Source of the DNA: Arthrobacter wenxiniae | GTDB lineage: Bacteria > Actinomycetota > Actinomycetes > Actinomycetales > Micrococcaceae | Direction of reading: 5' to 3' | DNA: 42,618 bases | NCBI RefSeq assembly: GCF_013376105.1 | Contig: NZ_JAAMFM010000036.1 | Span: 1-42,618 of the forward strand | In this document: in pieces, positions 1 to 6,618 of the stretch | Numbering within the stretch: the first letter of the stretch is position 1 | Layout of the letters: every line of letters starts with the position of its first letter | Position numbers and translations under genes: made by a program | Notes under the pieces: generated by a model | Databases searched by the model: none | What the model was told of the DNA's origin: nothing | Seen by the model: the letters and a program-made list of their open reading frames with translations, nothing else

Positions 1-952
1 GCTGCTGCGCGCCGCTTCCCGCCGGGCTCGCCTGCCCGGCTTGCGCGGACTGCCCCGCCGGCGCAGGCGCAGGCGCGGCTGGCGGAACGGGCGTGGGGGC
101 GGCGGCCGAGTCCTTGATTTGCTGGGCGAGGGCGGCATCGCGGGCCTGTCGTTCCAGCCCGTCCACACGCGCCCCCTCGAGGGTCACCGTCGTGTTGTGC
201 AACGTTGCGAGCTGTCGGAGCAGGAGGTCGCGCTGGGCCTGGTTTTCCTTGACTGCGGCGGTCAGGGCGTCCGTGGCGGACTTGGCCGCCTGCTTGGATT
301 CCGCGGCGGTCGTGGCCGCCTGGTCCGCAGCCTTTTGAGCCTCGGCTGCCTGGGCCTGGAGGGCGTCCGACGTGGAGGAGGCCGCCGCGGCCGAGTCAAA
401 GGTGTTGGCCCGTTCCGTGGACAGGGCCATCAGGGTGGAGGCCTGGTACATGGTGTCATTGGCGCTGGAGCTGCCGAGAAATGCCTGCATGCTCAGGTTG
501 AGTCCGCCATTTTTGTACAGGTTCCCGGCCAGTTGTCCCAGCTGCGCCCGCGCGGTCTTGTATTCCTTCGCCGCTGCCGCCGCCTTTGCCTTGGCGGTCT
601 GTGCATCCGCCTGCCGCTGCTGCAGGGCGACCAGGGCATTGGTGTAGTCATTGTTGGCGCGCACGGTGCCCGCGAGCGATCCCTGCAGGCGGTCGTTGGC
701 CGAGCTGAGGAGTGCGTCAATCCTGGCCGATTCCGCCGCGGTTGCCGACTCCGACTTCTTCGCGTTGGCAATGTCATCGGCGCTGGGAATGGCCGGCGCC
801 TGGGCAACGCTGCCATGGAACGACGCCGGCGCGGCCGCTGCGGCAAGCGCACCCTGGGCGGGGGCCGCCACGGCGGGGGAAAGTACGGCGGTCGTGGCCA
901 ATGCCGCACAGGCGAAGGCGGTTGTCCCGCGTACCACGAACGAAATGCCCAT
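1..952 (-). CDS. Exported coiled-coil cell-wall protein, N-terminal part (probable NlpC/P60 endopeptidase), partial
   Basis: About 317 codons are present; the reading frame runs off the left edge of the window, so the C-terminus is missing. Residues 1-33 form a signal peptide (positively charged MGISFVVR start, alanine-rich core, cleavage near PAVAAPA). Residues about 50-290 are rich in Ala, Gln, Lys and Glu in heptad-like patterns with no aromatic core, as in the coiled-coil stalk of RipA-type peptidoglycan hydrolases. The last residues visible are a Pro/Ala/Gln-rich linker, which in that family precedes the catalytic domain. The start is ATG at 952, with GAGG 8 nt upstream; a second ATG at 966 is in another frame. 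The catalytic domain is not visible, so the NlpC/P60 assignment is inferred from the N-terminal architecture only. A similar stalk could carry a different peptidase domain. Confidence 0.65.
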   Translation of the reverse strand, partial: MGISFVVRGTTAFACAALATTAVLSPAVAAPAQGALAAAAAPASFHGSVAQAPAIPSADDIANAKKSESATAAESARIDALLSSANDRLQGSLAGTVRANNDYTNALVALQQRQADAQTAKAKAAAAAKEYKTARAQLGQLAGNLYKNGGLNLSMQAFLGSSSANDTMYQASTLMALSTERANTFDSAAAASSTSDALQAQAAEAQKAADQAATTAAESKQAAKSATDALTAAVKENQAQRDLLLRQLATLHNTTVTLEGARVDGLERQARDAALAQQIKDSAAAPTPVPPAAPAPAPAGQSAQAGQASPAGSGAQQ

Positions 953-1049
953 CCTGAAGACCTCATAGCAACTTGGTTCCGTTATTGCCGGGCGACAATT
1001 CCTGCCCGAGCGCCCTAATGGAAGCGCGGCAATTTACACAGCACACATG

Positions 1050-1079
1050 ACACTACGGCCCCAGAGTTCGCTTTGGCAA
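1050..1079 (-). promoter_or_regulatory. Possible promoter of the coiled-coil cell-wall gene
   Basis: On the minus strand TTGCCA (1074-1079) and TAGTGT (1050-1055) are separated by 18 nt, about 100 nt upstream of the start codon. GTAACA elements lie further upstream at 1085-1090 and 1114-1119, with a GGTGTTA nearby, and could be regulator sites. This is pattern matching only. Confidence 0.3.
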
Positions 1080-1175
1080 CACCAGTAACACCAGCCTCAT
1101 GAACAACATCGGTGTAACAACAACGGTGTTATTTCAACGATTTAATTTAATGGATTGAAATGAATTCCCGCACGG

Positions 1176-1583
1176 CTACCCCCAGCCCAGCTCGTGCAGG
1201 CGTTCGTCGCTGATGCCGAAGTGGTGCGCAATCTCGTGCACCACGGTCACCGTGACCTCGTGGATGACCTCCTCGCGCGAGGAACAAATGTCCAGGATGG
1301 GCTGGCGGTAAATGGTGATGCGATCGGGCAGGGAGCCCGCGCCCCACCAGGAGTCCCGCTCCGTCAAGGGGGTCCCTTCGTACAGGCCCAGCAGCACCAT
1401 GCCCGGATCCTCGTCCGGCCGCGGGACGTAGTCGTCCTCCACGAAGACAGCCACGTTGTCCATCTGTGCGCTGATGTCCGCAGGCATTTGGGCCAGGGCG
1501 GCCTCCACGGCGGCGTCAAATTCGGCTGCACCCATCCGGAACGGGCCAAAGGATGGAATGGCGGCCAGGGGGTCGTGGTTCAT
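1176..1583 (-). CDS. Zincin-like metallopeptidase family protein (DUF1025-type)
   Basis: A 135-residue protein ending in a zincin motif: HEIAH at residues 116-120, followed by a conserved acidic tail ending HELGWG. This matches the short minimal-zincin family PF06262 (TTHA0227-like), which is common next to tRNA or housekeeping genes in actinobacteria. His116 and His120 would bind zinc, with Glu117 as the general base; the downstream Glu in ERLHELGWG may be the third ligand. There is no signal peptide or membrane segment, so it should be cytoplasmic. The physiological substrate of the family is not established. The start is ATG at 1583 with a TAGGCT box 6 nt upstream and no Shine-Dalgarno sequence, so the mRNA is probably leaderless. 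Confidence 0.88.
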   Translation of the reverse strand: MNHDPLAAIPSFGPFRMGAAEFDAAVEAALAQMPADISAQMDNVAVFVEDDYVPRPDEDPGMVLLGLYEGTPLTERDSWWGAGSLPDRITIYRQPILDICSSREEVIHEVTVTVVHEIAHHFGISDERLHELGWG

Positions 1584-1589
1584 GGCACC

Positions 1590-1595
1590 AGCCTA
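1590..1595 (-). promoter_or_regulatory. -10 box of a leaderless metallopeptidase mRNA
   Basis: TAGGCT on the minus strand lies 6 nt before the ATG at 1583. That places the expected transcription start at or next to the start codon, the usual actinobacterial leaderless arrangement. Confidence 0.5.
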
Positions 1596-1729
1596 GTGTC
1601 CGGCCCCGCGCGTGTTCTGCCGCACAGTGCTCCTTGTTCGTTTTGTGTTCTGGGCCAATAGGCCCTATAGTTTTTCAAGTCCACTGCGGACGGCGCGCGG
1701 GAACCTGTGGGCTGGACGTGAGTGACGAT

Positions 1730-1802
1730 GCCCCCATCGTCTAGCGGCCTAGGACACCGCCCTTTCACGGCGGCGGCACGGGTTCGAATCCCGTTGGGGG
1801 TA
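1730..1802 (+). tRNA. tRNA-Glu (TTC)
   Basis: A 73-nt cloverleaf. The acceptor GCCCCCA pairs with TGGGGGT (one G-T pair). The anticodon loop is CTTTCAC with anticodon TTC at 1764-1766, and the T-arm contains GGTTCGAATCC. The discriminator base is A. CCA is not encoded. Confidence 0.95.
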
Positions 1803-1909
1803 CTTTGCGAGATGGATGGTAAATCCGGCCCTAAAAGGCTGGTAAGCTATTACTCGTGAATTTCGCGTGAATGCGCGAAAATCGGCAACACAAAGCAGTA
1901 AAAAAGTAT

Positions 1910-1983
1910 GGCCCTGTAGCGCAGTTGGTTAGCGCGCCGCCCTGTCACGGCGGAGGTCGCGGGTTCGAGTCCCGTCAGGGTCG
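1910..1983 (+). tRNA. tRNA-Asp (GTC)
   Basis: A 74-nt cloverleaf. GGCCCTG pairs with CAGGGTC. The anticodon loop is CTGTCAC with anticodon GTC at 1944-1946, and the T-loop is TTCGAGT. The discriminator is G, as expected for tRNA-Asp. It follows tRNA-Glu by about 107 nt; that spacer holds a small hairpin (TTTCGCG/CGCGAAA near 1860) that may be a processing element. Confidence 0.95.
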
Positions 1984-2044
1984 CTGAGGTTTCCTGAAAT
2001 GATTTTCAGGGGATCTGGTGACAAAGGCTTTCGCAGTTCACCAA

Positions 2045-2120
2045 GGCTCTGTAGCTCAGTTGGTAGAGCGTTCGACTGAAAATCGAAAGGTCACCGGATC
2101 GACGCCGGTCGGAGCCACCA
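2045..2120 (+). tRNA. tRNA-Phe (GAA)
   Basis: A 76-nt cloverleaf with the 3' CCA encoded. GGCTCTG pairs with CGGAGCC. The anticodon is GAA at 2078-2080. It is the last member of the Glu-Asp-Phe cluster and is followed directly by an intrinsic terminator. Confidence 0.95.
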
Positions 2121-2123
2121 CAT

Positions 2124-2153
2124 AAAAACCCCTTAGCAATAAGGGGTTTTTTT
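2124..2153 (+). terminator. Intrinsic terminator of the tRNA cluster
   Basis: AAAAACCCCTT and AAGGGGTTTTT pair across the 6-nt loop AGCAAT, followed by a T-run. The A-tract on the left arm could make it work in both directions. Confidence 0.92.
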
Positions 2154-2231
2154 GCTTTAACCGGTCCGGCGTTGCCCCCCAACTTTTCGGTGCATAGGCT
2201 TACCGTAAAGAAATAGGGACAAGGAGCTTTC

Positions 2232-2768
2232 ATGGACGGGCCAAGCCAACTTCCACCAGCACCTCATGCAATTCCAACACCTGCGCCGCTTCCGGAGGGC
2301 CGGGCACAGGGCCGCACCGTCATAGGCGACACGGCCGTGGCCAAGGTGGTGGGAGTGGCCGCCCGCGGCGTCGAAGGCGTCCATGCCCTCGGATCCGGTG
2401 CCTCGCGCTCCCTCGGCGCCATCCGGGACGTGGTGGGCGCCACCGACCTCACCCAGGGCGTACGCGTTGAAGTGGGCGAGTCCCAGGTCGCGGTTGACCT
2501 GGTCCTCGTGGCCATTTACGGCTACCCGCTTCAGGAACTCGCAAACACCGTCCGCGCCGCCGTCTACAACGCGGTGGAGGGGTTGGTGGGCCGCGATGTC
2601 ATTGAAGTGAATGTTGAAATCACTGACGTTCACATTCCATCCGCCGAACCGGAACGGCAGCCGCCCCGGCCCAAATTCTCCGAACGCCTTGGCGCCGCGG
2701 CCCGTCCGCCGGCGGTGAACCAGCCCCCGGCCGGCGCGGCCGCAATGAATGAGGTGGAGCAGCCGTGA
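2232..2768 (+). CDS. Asp23/Gls24 family envelope stress protein
   Basis: A 178-residue soluble protein. After a proline-rich N-terminus, residues about 28-140 carry the Asp23/Gls24 fold: GDTAVAKVVGVAARGVEGV, then the strand GVRVEVGESQVAVDL, then a helix ending in NVEITDVHIP. The 40-residue Pro/Ala-rich tail is probably disordered. In Firmicutes, Asp23 coats the membrane through AmaP and is induced by alkaline or envelope stress, and an AmaP-like gene lies downstream here. The start ATG has AAGGAG 6 nt upstream. It is the first gene of a five-gene operon and its stop overlaps the next start (GTGA). Confidence 0.9.
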   Translation: MDGPSQLPPAPHAIPTPAPLPEGRAQGRTVIGDTAVAKVVGVAARGVEGVHALGSGASRSLGAIRDVVGATDLTQGVRVEVGESQVAVDLVLVAIYGYPLQELANTVRAAVYNAVEGLVGRDVIEVNVEITDVHIPSAEPERQPPRPKFSERLGAAARPPAVNQPPAGAAAMNEVEQP

Positions 2769-2956
2769 ACCTGACCGTGGTGTGCGCAGCGTTTGGCGCC
2801 TTCCTGGCGTATATGGCGTTTAGCTTCGGCTTCTGGGGCTTCGTCATTGGCGCCCTGTTCGTCGCCGTCGGCGCGTTTGTGGGCAGGGCCGCCGGAGGCA
2901 AGCTGGACTGGCGCGGGGTCCTCGATGCCCTCACCGGCCGGCGTTCGTCGTCGTGA
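2765..2956 (+). CDS. Small integral membrane protein, DUF2273-like
   Basis: A 63-residue protein with two hydrophobic segments (about 4-22 and 24-42) joined by a short glycine-containing turn, then a charged tail (GKLDWRGVLDALTGRR). Size, topology and position inside an asp23/amaP operon match the DUF2273 small membrane proteins of such loci. The start is GTG at 2765, overlapping the upstream stop, so it is probably translationally coupled. Its biochemical function is unknown; a role at the membrane with AmaP is inferred from context. Confidence 0.8.
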   Translation: MNLTVVCAAFGAFLAYMAFSFGFWGFVIGALFVAVGAFVGRAAGGKLDWRGVLDALTGRRSSS

Positions 2957-3330
2957 CGGGCACCGTCGTGGACACCGAGCGCCTGCTGTCGGGGCACACC
3001 CGGATCAGCACCCAGGCCTTGACCTCCGTGGCGCGGGCCGCCGCGGCCGACGTCTTCGACGTGGCGCCCCCTTCCGTGCGCGTGTCATGGGCGGACGACG
3101 CCGGTTCGCTGGCCCTGTCCGTTGCCTCGCCCATCGCCGTCCCTTCGCTGGGCGCGGTGCGGCGGCACCCGGAACGGGTCGCCAATACCGGGGGAGCCAT
3201 TGCGGAACGGGCCTCGGCGGCGAAGCTGGCCATCCTGGCCCAGGTGGAGCGCCTGACCGGATCGCAGCTCAGCCGCGTGGACATCCGCATTTCCGGCATC
3301 CTGCCCTCGGACGAGGGGCGGGTCCAATGA
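2953..3330 (+). CDS. Second Asp23/Gls24-like protein
   Basis: A 125-residue protein. It shows an Asp23-like pattern: an N-terminal helix with HTRISTQALTSVARAAAADVFDV, a central strand (SVRVSWADDAGSLALSVAS), a long amphipathic helix, and a C-terminal strand SRVDIRISGI. It is more divergent than the first copy and lacks its proline-rich extensions. The GTG start overlaps the upstream stop, and its own stop overlaps the next ATG. Paired Asp23-like proteins could form mixed assemblies on the membrane; that is inference. Confidence 0.7.
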   Translation: MTGTVVDTERLLSGHTRISTQALTSVARAAAADVFDVAPPSVRVSWADDAGSLALSVASPIAVPSLGAVRRHPERVANTGGAIAERASAAKLAILAQVERLTGSQLSRVDIRISGILPSDEGRVQ

Positions 3331-3902
3331 CCCAACCTGCAGCGCGCATCGTCAAGAGGGAGACCCATTCGTCCAGGGCCCCCCTGTCCGTGGTCGTCGC
3401 CGTGCTCGTGACGCTGCTGGCGGTCTATGGACTGTTGGAGGCAATCCTGCGGGCAGTGGGCCAGCCGCCGTGGCTGGTGGACCCGGTGACCGCGGCCCGC
3501 CGGCTGGCCGCACTGCCGGAGGGCATCAGCCCCGTGCTGTTGGGCACCATCGGCGTCCTGCTGTTCCTGCTCGGCCTGATTTGCCTAGGCCACGCTGTCC
3601 TGCCGGGCCGCCGCGCCCGGCACACCATTGCGGATCCCCGCGTGGCCATCGTGGTGGACGACGAAGTCATCGCCTCCGCGCTGGCCAGGAGGGCGCGGCT
3701 CGCCGCCGGCGTGACGCGCGAACAGGTCATGGTGGTGGTGTCGGCCCGGGCGGTGCAGGTCAATGTCCGGCCGACCTCCGGCATCCGCCTGGACGAGTCG
3801 CGCATCCGTGCCGCCGTCGAGGCGGAACTGGCGCAGATGGCCCTGGAACCCGATCCTGCCGTGACGGTACGGTTGTCCACCAGCGGGGTGATCGGCGTAT
3901 GA
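3327..3902 (+). CDS. DUF6286-like membrane protein of the Asp23 operon
   Basis: A 191-residue protein with transmembrane segments at about 20-40 and 69-92 and a soluble C-terminal domain (about 100-191) of alternating strands and helices (RVAIVVDDEVIASALARRARLAAG, QVMVVVSARAVQVNVRPTSG). The frame is open further upstream, but ATG 3327 overlaps the preceding stop as elsewhere in this operon, and the upstream part is just the shadow of the two preceding genes. The match to DUF6286 rests on domain order and operon position. It probably helps anchor or organise the Asp23 layer. Confidence 0.7.
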   Translation: MTQPAARIVKRETHSSRAPLSVVVAVLVTLLAVYGLLEAILRAVGQPPWLVDPVTAARRLAALPEGISPVLLGTIGVLLFLLGLICLGHAVLPGRRARHTIADPRVAIVVDDEVIASALARRARLAAGVTREQVMVVVSARAVQVNVRPTSGIRLDESRIRAAVEAELAQMALEPDPAVTVRLSTSGVIGV

Positions 3903-4519
3903 ACGGCACCCCTCGCGGACTCAACAGGGCTCTGTTGGCGATCGCCGGCCTGGTGCTGGCGGCGCTCGGGACGGGCCTGGCGGTGCTCGCCTGGGTTCCT
4001 GCCGTCGCACTCCGCTGGCAGGACTGGGCCGGTCCGCAGGTGGCCGGGCTCAGCGCCCTTGCCGCACGGACGCGGCTGGCCCCCGGCGCCGGCAGCTGGA
4101 TCTGGCTCGTGGTGGCCGCCTGCCTGCTGGTGCTCGTGATTGCCATGGTGGCCTGGGTGGCCAACCAGGGCAAGGGGCGCACCAACATCCTGTTCCAGCG
4201 TGACGGCGCCGCGGACGACGACGGCGCCGCCGGCACAGTGGTGCTCAGCAGCGCAATCGCCGAGCAGTCACTCAAGGCGGCGCTCCTTGAACGGGGCGAC
4301 TTGCTGGGCGTGTCCGTGACGAGCTATGACTTCCGCGGACAGGCTGCAGTGCGCGTCCGGGTGCTGCCGCGCCAAGGCGTCGCACCGCATGAAGTTGCCG
4401 CGGACATAGCATCACTGGTGGAGGCAATGGACACGCTGCTGGGGGTACAGGTCCCGGTACTTCTCAGCCTGGGGTCCGGGCCGAGGTCCCGGTTCACGAA
4501 AGCCGAACGCGTCCGCTAG
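3899..4519 (+). CDS. AmaP-like alkaline shock response membrane anchor
   Basis: A 206-residue protein. Two transmembrane helices (about 11-33 and 66-90) form a hairpin, followed by a cytoplasmic domain with an Asp23-like pattern (VVLSSAIAEQSLKAALLERGDLLGVSV, VRVRVLPRQGVAPHEVAADI). This is the AmaP architecture: a membrane hairpin plus a domain that recruits Asp23. ATG at 3899 overlaps the upstream stop (ATGA). It is the last gene of the overlapping block; the next gene follows after 70 nt with its own ribosome-binding site. Confidence 0.75.
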   Translation: MNGTPRGLNRALLAIAGLVLAALGTGLAVLAWVPAVALRWQDWAGPQVAGLSALAARTRLAPGAGSWIWLVVAACLLVLVIAMVAWVANQGKGRTNILFQRDGAADDDGAAGTVVLSSAIAEQSLKAALLERGDLLGVSVTSYDFRGQAAVRVRVLPRQGVAPHEVAADIASLVEAMDTLLGVQVPVLLSLGSGPRSRFTKAERVR

Positions 4520-4589
4520 TCTGGGTGCCATCACCCATGGGTGCAATCCATGCCTGGGGGCGCGAAGGTACTACAGCAGGGAGAACCAC

Positions 4590-4874
4590 ATGAGCGAGGG
4601 CAATTCAGAAAAACCACTGGACTCGGCGAAGGAGTCTGCCGGCGACGCGGCGGAGCACGCCAAGCACTTTGCCGAGGACGCCACGGAGAACGTGAAGGAG
4701 TTTGCCGGCGACGCGGCGGAGAACGTGAAGGAGTTTGCCGGCGACGCGGCGGAGAACGTGAAGGAGTTTGCCGGCGACGCGGCGGAGCACGCCAAGCACT
4801 TTGCCGAGGACGCCGCGGAGAACGTGAAGGGGCTCGGCGCCAAGATCGCCGGCCTCTTCAAGCGCGGCAAGTAG
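4590..4874 (+). CDS. LEA-like 11-residue repeat stress protein
   Basis: A 94-residue, highly charged protein with no membrane segment. Residues 17-82 are six tandem 11-residue repeats of the form A(G/E)DA(A/T)E(N/H)(V/A)K(E/H)F. Such 11-mers form an amphipathic helix and are typical of group 3 LEA proteins, which protect membranes and proteins during drying or osmotic stress. The tail GLGAKIAGLFKRGK looks like a small membrane-binding amphipathic segment. The start has GGGAG upstream. A perfect terminator follows, so the gene probably ends the Asp23/AmaP transcription unit. No specific family name is assigned. Confidence 0.75.
   Translation: MSEGNSEKPLDSAKESAGDAAEHAKHFAEDATENVKEFAGDAAENVKEFAGDAAENVKEFAGDAAEHAKHFAEDAAENVKGLGAKIAGLFKRGK
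4638..4835 (+). repeat. Six tandem 33-bp coding repeats
   Basis: Units start at 4638, 4671, 4704, 4737, 4770 and 4803. Units 3 and 4 are identical. Units 1 and 5 are identical (AGDAAEHAKHF). Units 2 and 6 are close. The order suggests a block duplication after single-unit duplications. Copy number is likely to vary between strains. Confidence 0.9.
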
Positions 4875-4892
4875 GCCCGGGCCCACACCGGG

Positions 4893-4945
4893 GGAGGGCG
4901 GCGGGCATCCAGGGAACTGGATGCCCGCCGCCCTCCTCTTTTTCT
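4893..4945 (+). terminator. Strong intrinsic terminator
   Basis: A perfect 20-bp stem (4893-4912 with 4917-4936) with a GGAA loop, followed by TCTTTTTCT. It closes the Asp23/LEA-like unit. Confidence 0.95.
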
Positions 4946-5020
4946 GCCCGGCCGCGGCACGCCCGGCCGCGGCACGCCCGGCCGCGGCACGCCCGGCCGC
5001 GGCACGCCCGGCCGGGCAGG
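4946..5020. repeat. 15-bp tandem repeat, four copies plus a partial copy
   Basis: GCCCGGCCGCGGCAC is repeated exactly at 4946, 4961, 4976 and 4991, with a degenerate fifth unit at 5006-5020. It lies between the terminator and the promoter of the sugar importer and is non-coding. Each unit contains the palindrome CCGCGG. Confidence 0.95.
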
Positions 5021-5063
5021 AAACGGCCGGAGGGGGCATTCGATAATGAAATGGTCACAATCT

Positions 5064-5080
5064 TGCGTAAGCGCTTGCAC
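5064..5080. promoter_or_regulatory. LacI-family operator overlapping the -35 box
   Basis: An AAGCGCTT core (5069-5076) within TGCGTAAGCGCTTGCAC resembles LacI/GalR-type operators centred on a CG step. It overlaps the -35 hexamer, so a bound repressor would block RNA polymerase. The LacI gene at the end of the cluster is the obvious candidate regulator. Confidence 0.6.
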
Positions 5081-5103
5081 TCGCGATCGTCGTTGCCTAG
5101 AGT
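5075..5103 (+). promoter_or_regulatory. Promoter of the sugar ABC operon
   Basis: TTGCAC (5075-5080), a 17-nt spacer, then TAGAGT (5098-5103). The expected transcription start is near 5110, giving a leader of about 80 nt. Confidence 0.6.
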
Positions 5104-5155
5104 GATGCACATCACCCGGGGGCCGTGCTGCGGCACGGCTCCGGCAAGTTCATGA

Positions 5156-5168
5156 TGAAACGTTTTCA
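5156..5168. promoter_or_regulatory. Second LacI-family operator in the leader
   Basis: TGAAACGTTTTCA is a near-perfect palindrome with an AAACGTTT core, similar to classic LacI/CcpA-type sites. It lies downstream of the promoter and about 90 bp from the first operator, a spacing compatible with looping or roadblock repression. Confidence 0.55.
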
Positions 5169-5188
5169 CTGACGGGAAAGAGCGTGGA

Positions 5189-6487
5189 ATGAGACATTCA
5201 AGGAAGTTTGCATCGCTTGCGGCAGTCTCGGTCCTGGCGATGACGCTGGCCGCATGCGGCGGCGGAGGCTCGGGCGGGGGCTCGACGTCGGGCGGGCTCA
5301 GCGGCGATGCGGGCGCCAACCTGGACGGCCGCGGACCCATCACCTACGTCCAGGGCAAGGACAACTCGAACGTTGTCCGCCCCCTCGTGGACAAGTGGAA
5401 CGCGGACCCGGCGCACAAGAATGAACAGGTCACCTTCAAGGAGCAGTCGGACAAGGCGGACCAGCAGCACGACGACCTCGTCCAAAACTTCCAGGCCAAG
5501 AACACCGGCTACGACGTCGTCGACGTGGACGTGGTCTGGACGGCGGAGTTCGCCGCCAAGGGCTGGCTGCAGCCGCTGAAGGACAAGCTGGCCTTCGACA
5601 CCACCGGCTTCCTGCCGGCCACGGTCGCCACGGCCACCTACAAGGGCACCCTCTACGCGGCCCCGCAGACATCCGACGGCGGCATCCTCTACTACCGCAA
5701 GGACCTGGTCCCCACCCCGCCCAAGACCTGGGACGAGATGATGGGCATGTGCCCCATCGCCAAGAAGAACAACATTGACTGCTACGCCGGCCAGTTTGCG
5801 CAGTACGAGGGCCTGACCGTCAACGCGGCCGAGGCCATCAACACCGCCGGCGGCGTCATCGTGGACAAGAACGGCAAGCCGGCCGTGAACACTCCCGAGG
5901 CCAAGGCCGGGCTGACCAACCTGGTCCAGGCCTTCAAGGACGGCAACATCCCGAAGCAGGCCATCACCTACCAGGAAGAGCAGGGCCGCCAGTCCTTTGA
6001 AGCCGGCAAGCTGCTGTTCCTGCGCAACTGGCCCTACGTGTACAACCTGGCCAAGACCGACGGCTCGTCCGTGGTCAAGGACAAGTTCGGGATCGCCCCG
6101 CTTCCGGGCAAGACCGGCCCCGGCGCCTCCTCCCTGGGCGGACACAACATCGCCATGAGCGTCTACAGCAAGCACAAGGCAACGGCCATGGACTTCATGA
6201 AGTTCATGACGAACGAGGAAACCGAGAAGTTCTACGCCACGCAGGGGTCGCTCGCACCGGTCCGCGCGGACCTGTACGCCGACAAGGACCTGGTCAAGCA
6301 GCTGCCTTACCTGCCTGTCCTGCTGACGTCCATCCAGAACGCCGTGCCCCGTCCGGTCTCGCCGTTCTACCCGGCCGTCACGCAGGCCGTCCAAATCAAC
6401 GCCTATGCCGCACTCAAGGGTGACAAGACCGTTGACCAGGCCCTGACCGACATGCAGGCTGCCCTCGCGGCAGCCGGCTCGCAGTAG
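5189..6487 (+). CDS. Sugar ABC transporter substrate-binding lipoprotein, trehalose/maltose type
   Basis: A 432-residue lipoprotein. The signal peptide ends in the lipobox LAAC (Cys about 23), followed by a Gly/Ser linker. The mature part is a family 1 (MalE-like) binding protein. The segments DVDVVWTAEFAAKGWLQPL, LRNWPYVYNL, GHNIAMSVYSKHKATAMDFM and NAVPRPVSPFYP match the pattern of trehalose/maltose-binding proteins such as ThuE/TMBP and LpqY. It would capture a disaccharide outside the membrane and deliver it to the two permeases downstream. The exact sugar cannot be read from sequence. It is the first gene of the LacI-linked operon, followed by a large hairpin before the permease genes. 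Confidence 0.88.
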   Translation: MRHSRKFASLAAVSVLAMTLAACGGGGSGGGSTSGGLSGDAGANLDGRGPITYVQGKDNSNVVRPLVDKWNADPAHKNEQVTFKEQSDKADQQHDDLVQNFQAKNTGYDVVDVDVVWTAEFAAKGWLQPLKDKLAFDTTGFLPATVATATYKGTLYAAPQTSDGGILYYRKDLVPTPPKTWDEMMGMCPIAKKNNIDCYAGQFAQYEGLTVNAAEAINTAGGVIVDKNGKPAVNTPEAKAGLTNLVQAFKDGNIPKQAITYQEEQGRQSFEAGKLLFLRNWPYVYNLAKTDGSSVVKDKFGIAPLPGKTGPGASSLGGHNIAMSVYSKHKATAMDFMKFMTNEETEKFYATQGSLAPVRADLYADKDLVKQLPYLPVLLTSIQNAVPRPVSPFYPAVTQAVQINAYAALKGDKTVDQALTDMQAALAAAGSQ

Positions 6488-6527
6488 GCCGGAGCCGCGC
6501 CGTTTCCAGCCGGTAAACGGTAACCAA

Positions 6528-6573
6528 GGACGACGGCGGCCCGCGCACCTGGGTGCCCGGGCCGCCGTCGTCC
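6528..6573 (+). terminator. Intercistronic hairpin after the binding-protein gene
   Basis: A perfect 16-bp stem (6528-6543 with 6558-6573) and a 14-nt loop, with no T-run. Between a binding-protein gene and its permeases such hairpins usually protect the upstream mRNA or attenuate transcription, raising binding-protein levels. A closely related hairpin lies at 32106-32151. Confidence 0.7.
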
Positions 6574-6618
6574 CTGCAAAAACTCCCATGCAGTCGGCAC
6601 TCAAGGAAAGGACCGGGC

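Noticed and set aside
953-1175. c-di-AMP (ydaO-type) riboswitch before the cell-wall hydrolase gene
   Set aside because: The leader lacks the conserved core sequences of that riboswitch.
2793-3326. Upstream extension of the DUF6286-like frame
   Set aside because: Overlaps two real genes out of frame and is Arg/Gly/Pro-rich; the true start is the ATG overlapping the previous stop.
4541-5155. Plus-strand frame through the 33-bp and 15-bp repeats
   Set aside because: Its periodic RRRGG/ARPRH peptides merely translate the DNA repeats out of frame and run through a perfect terminator.
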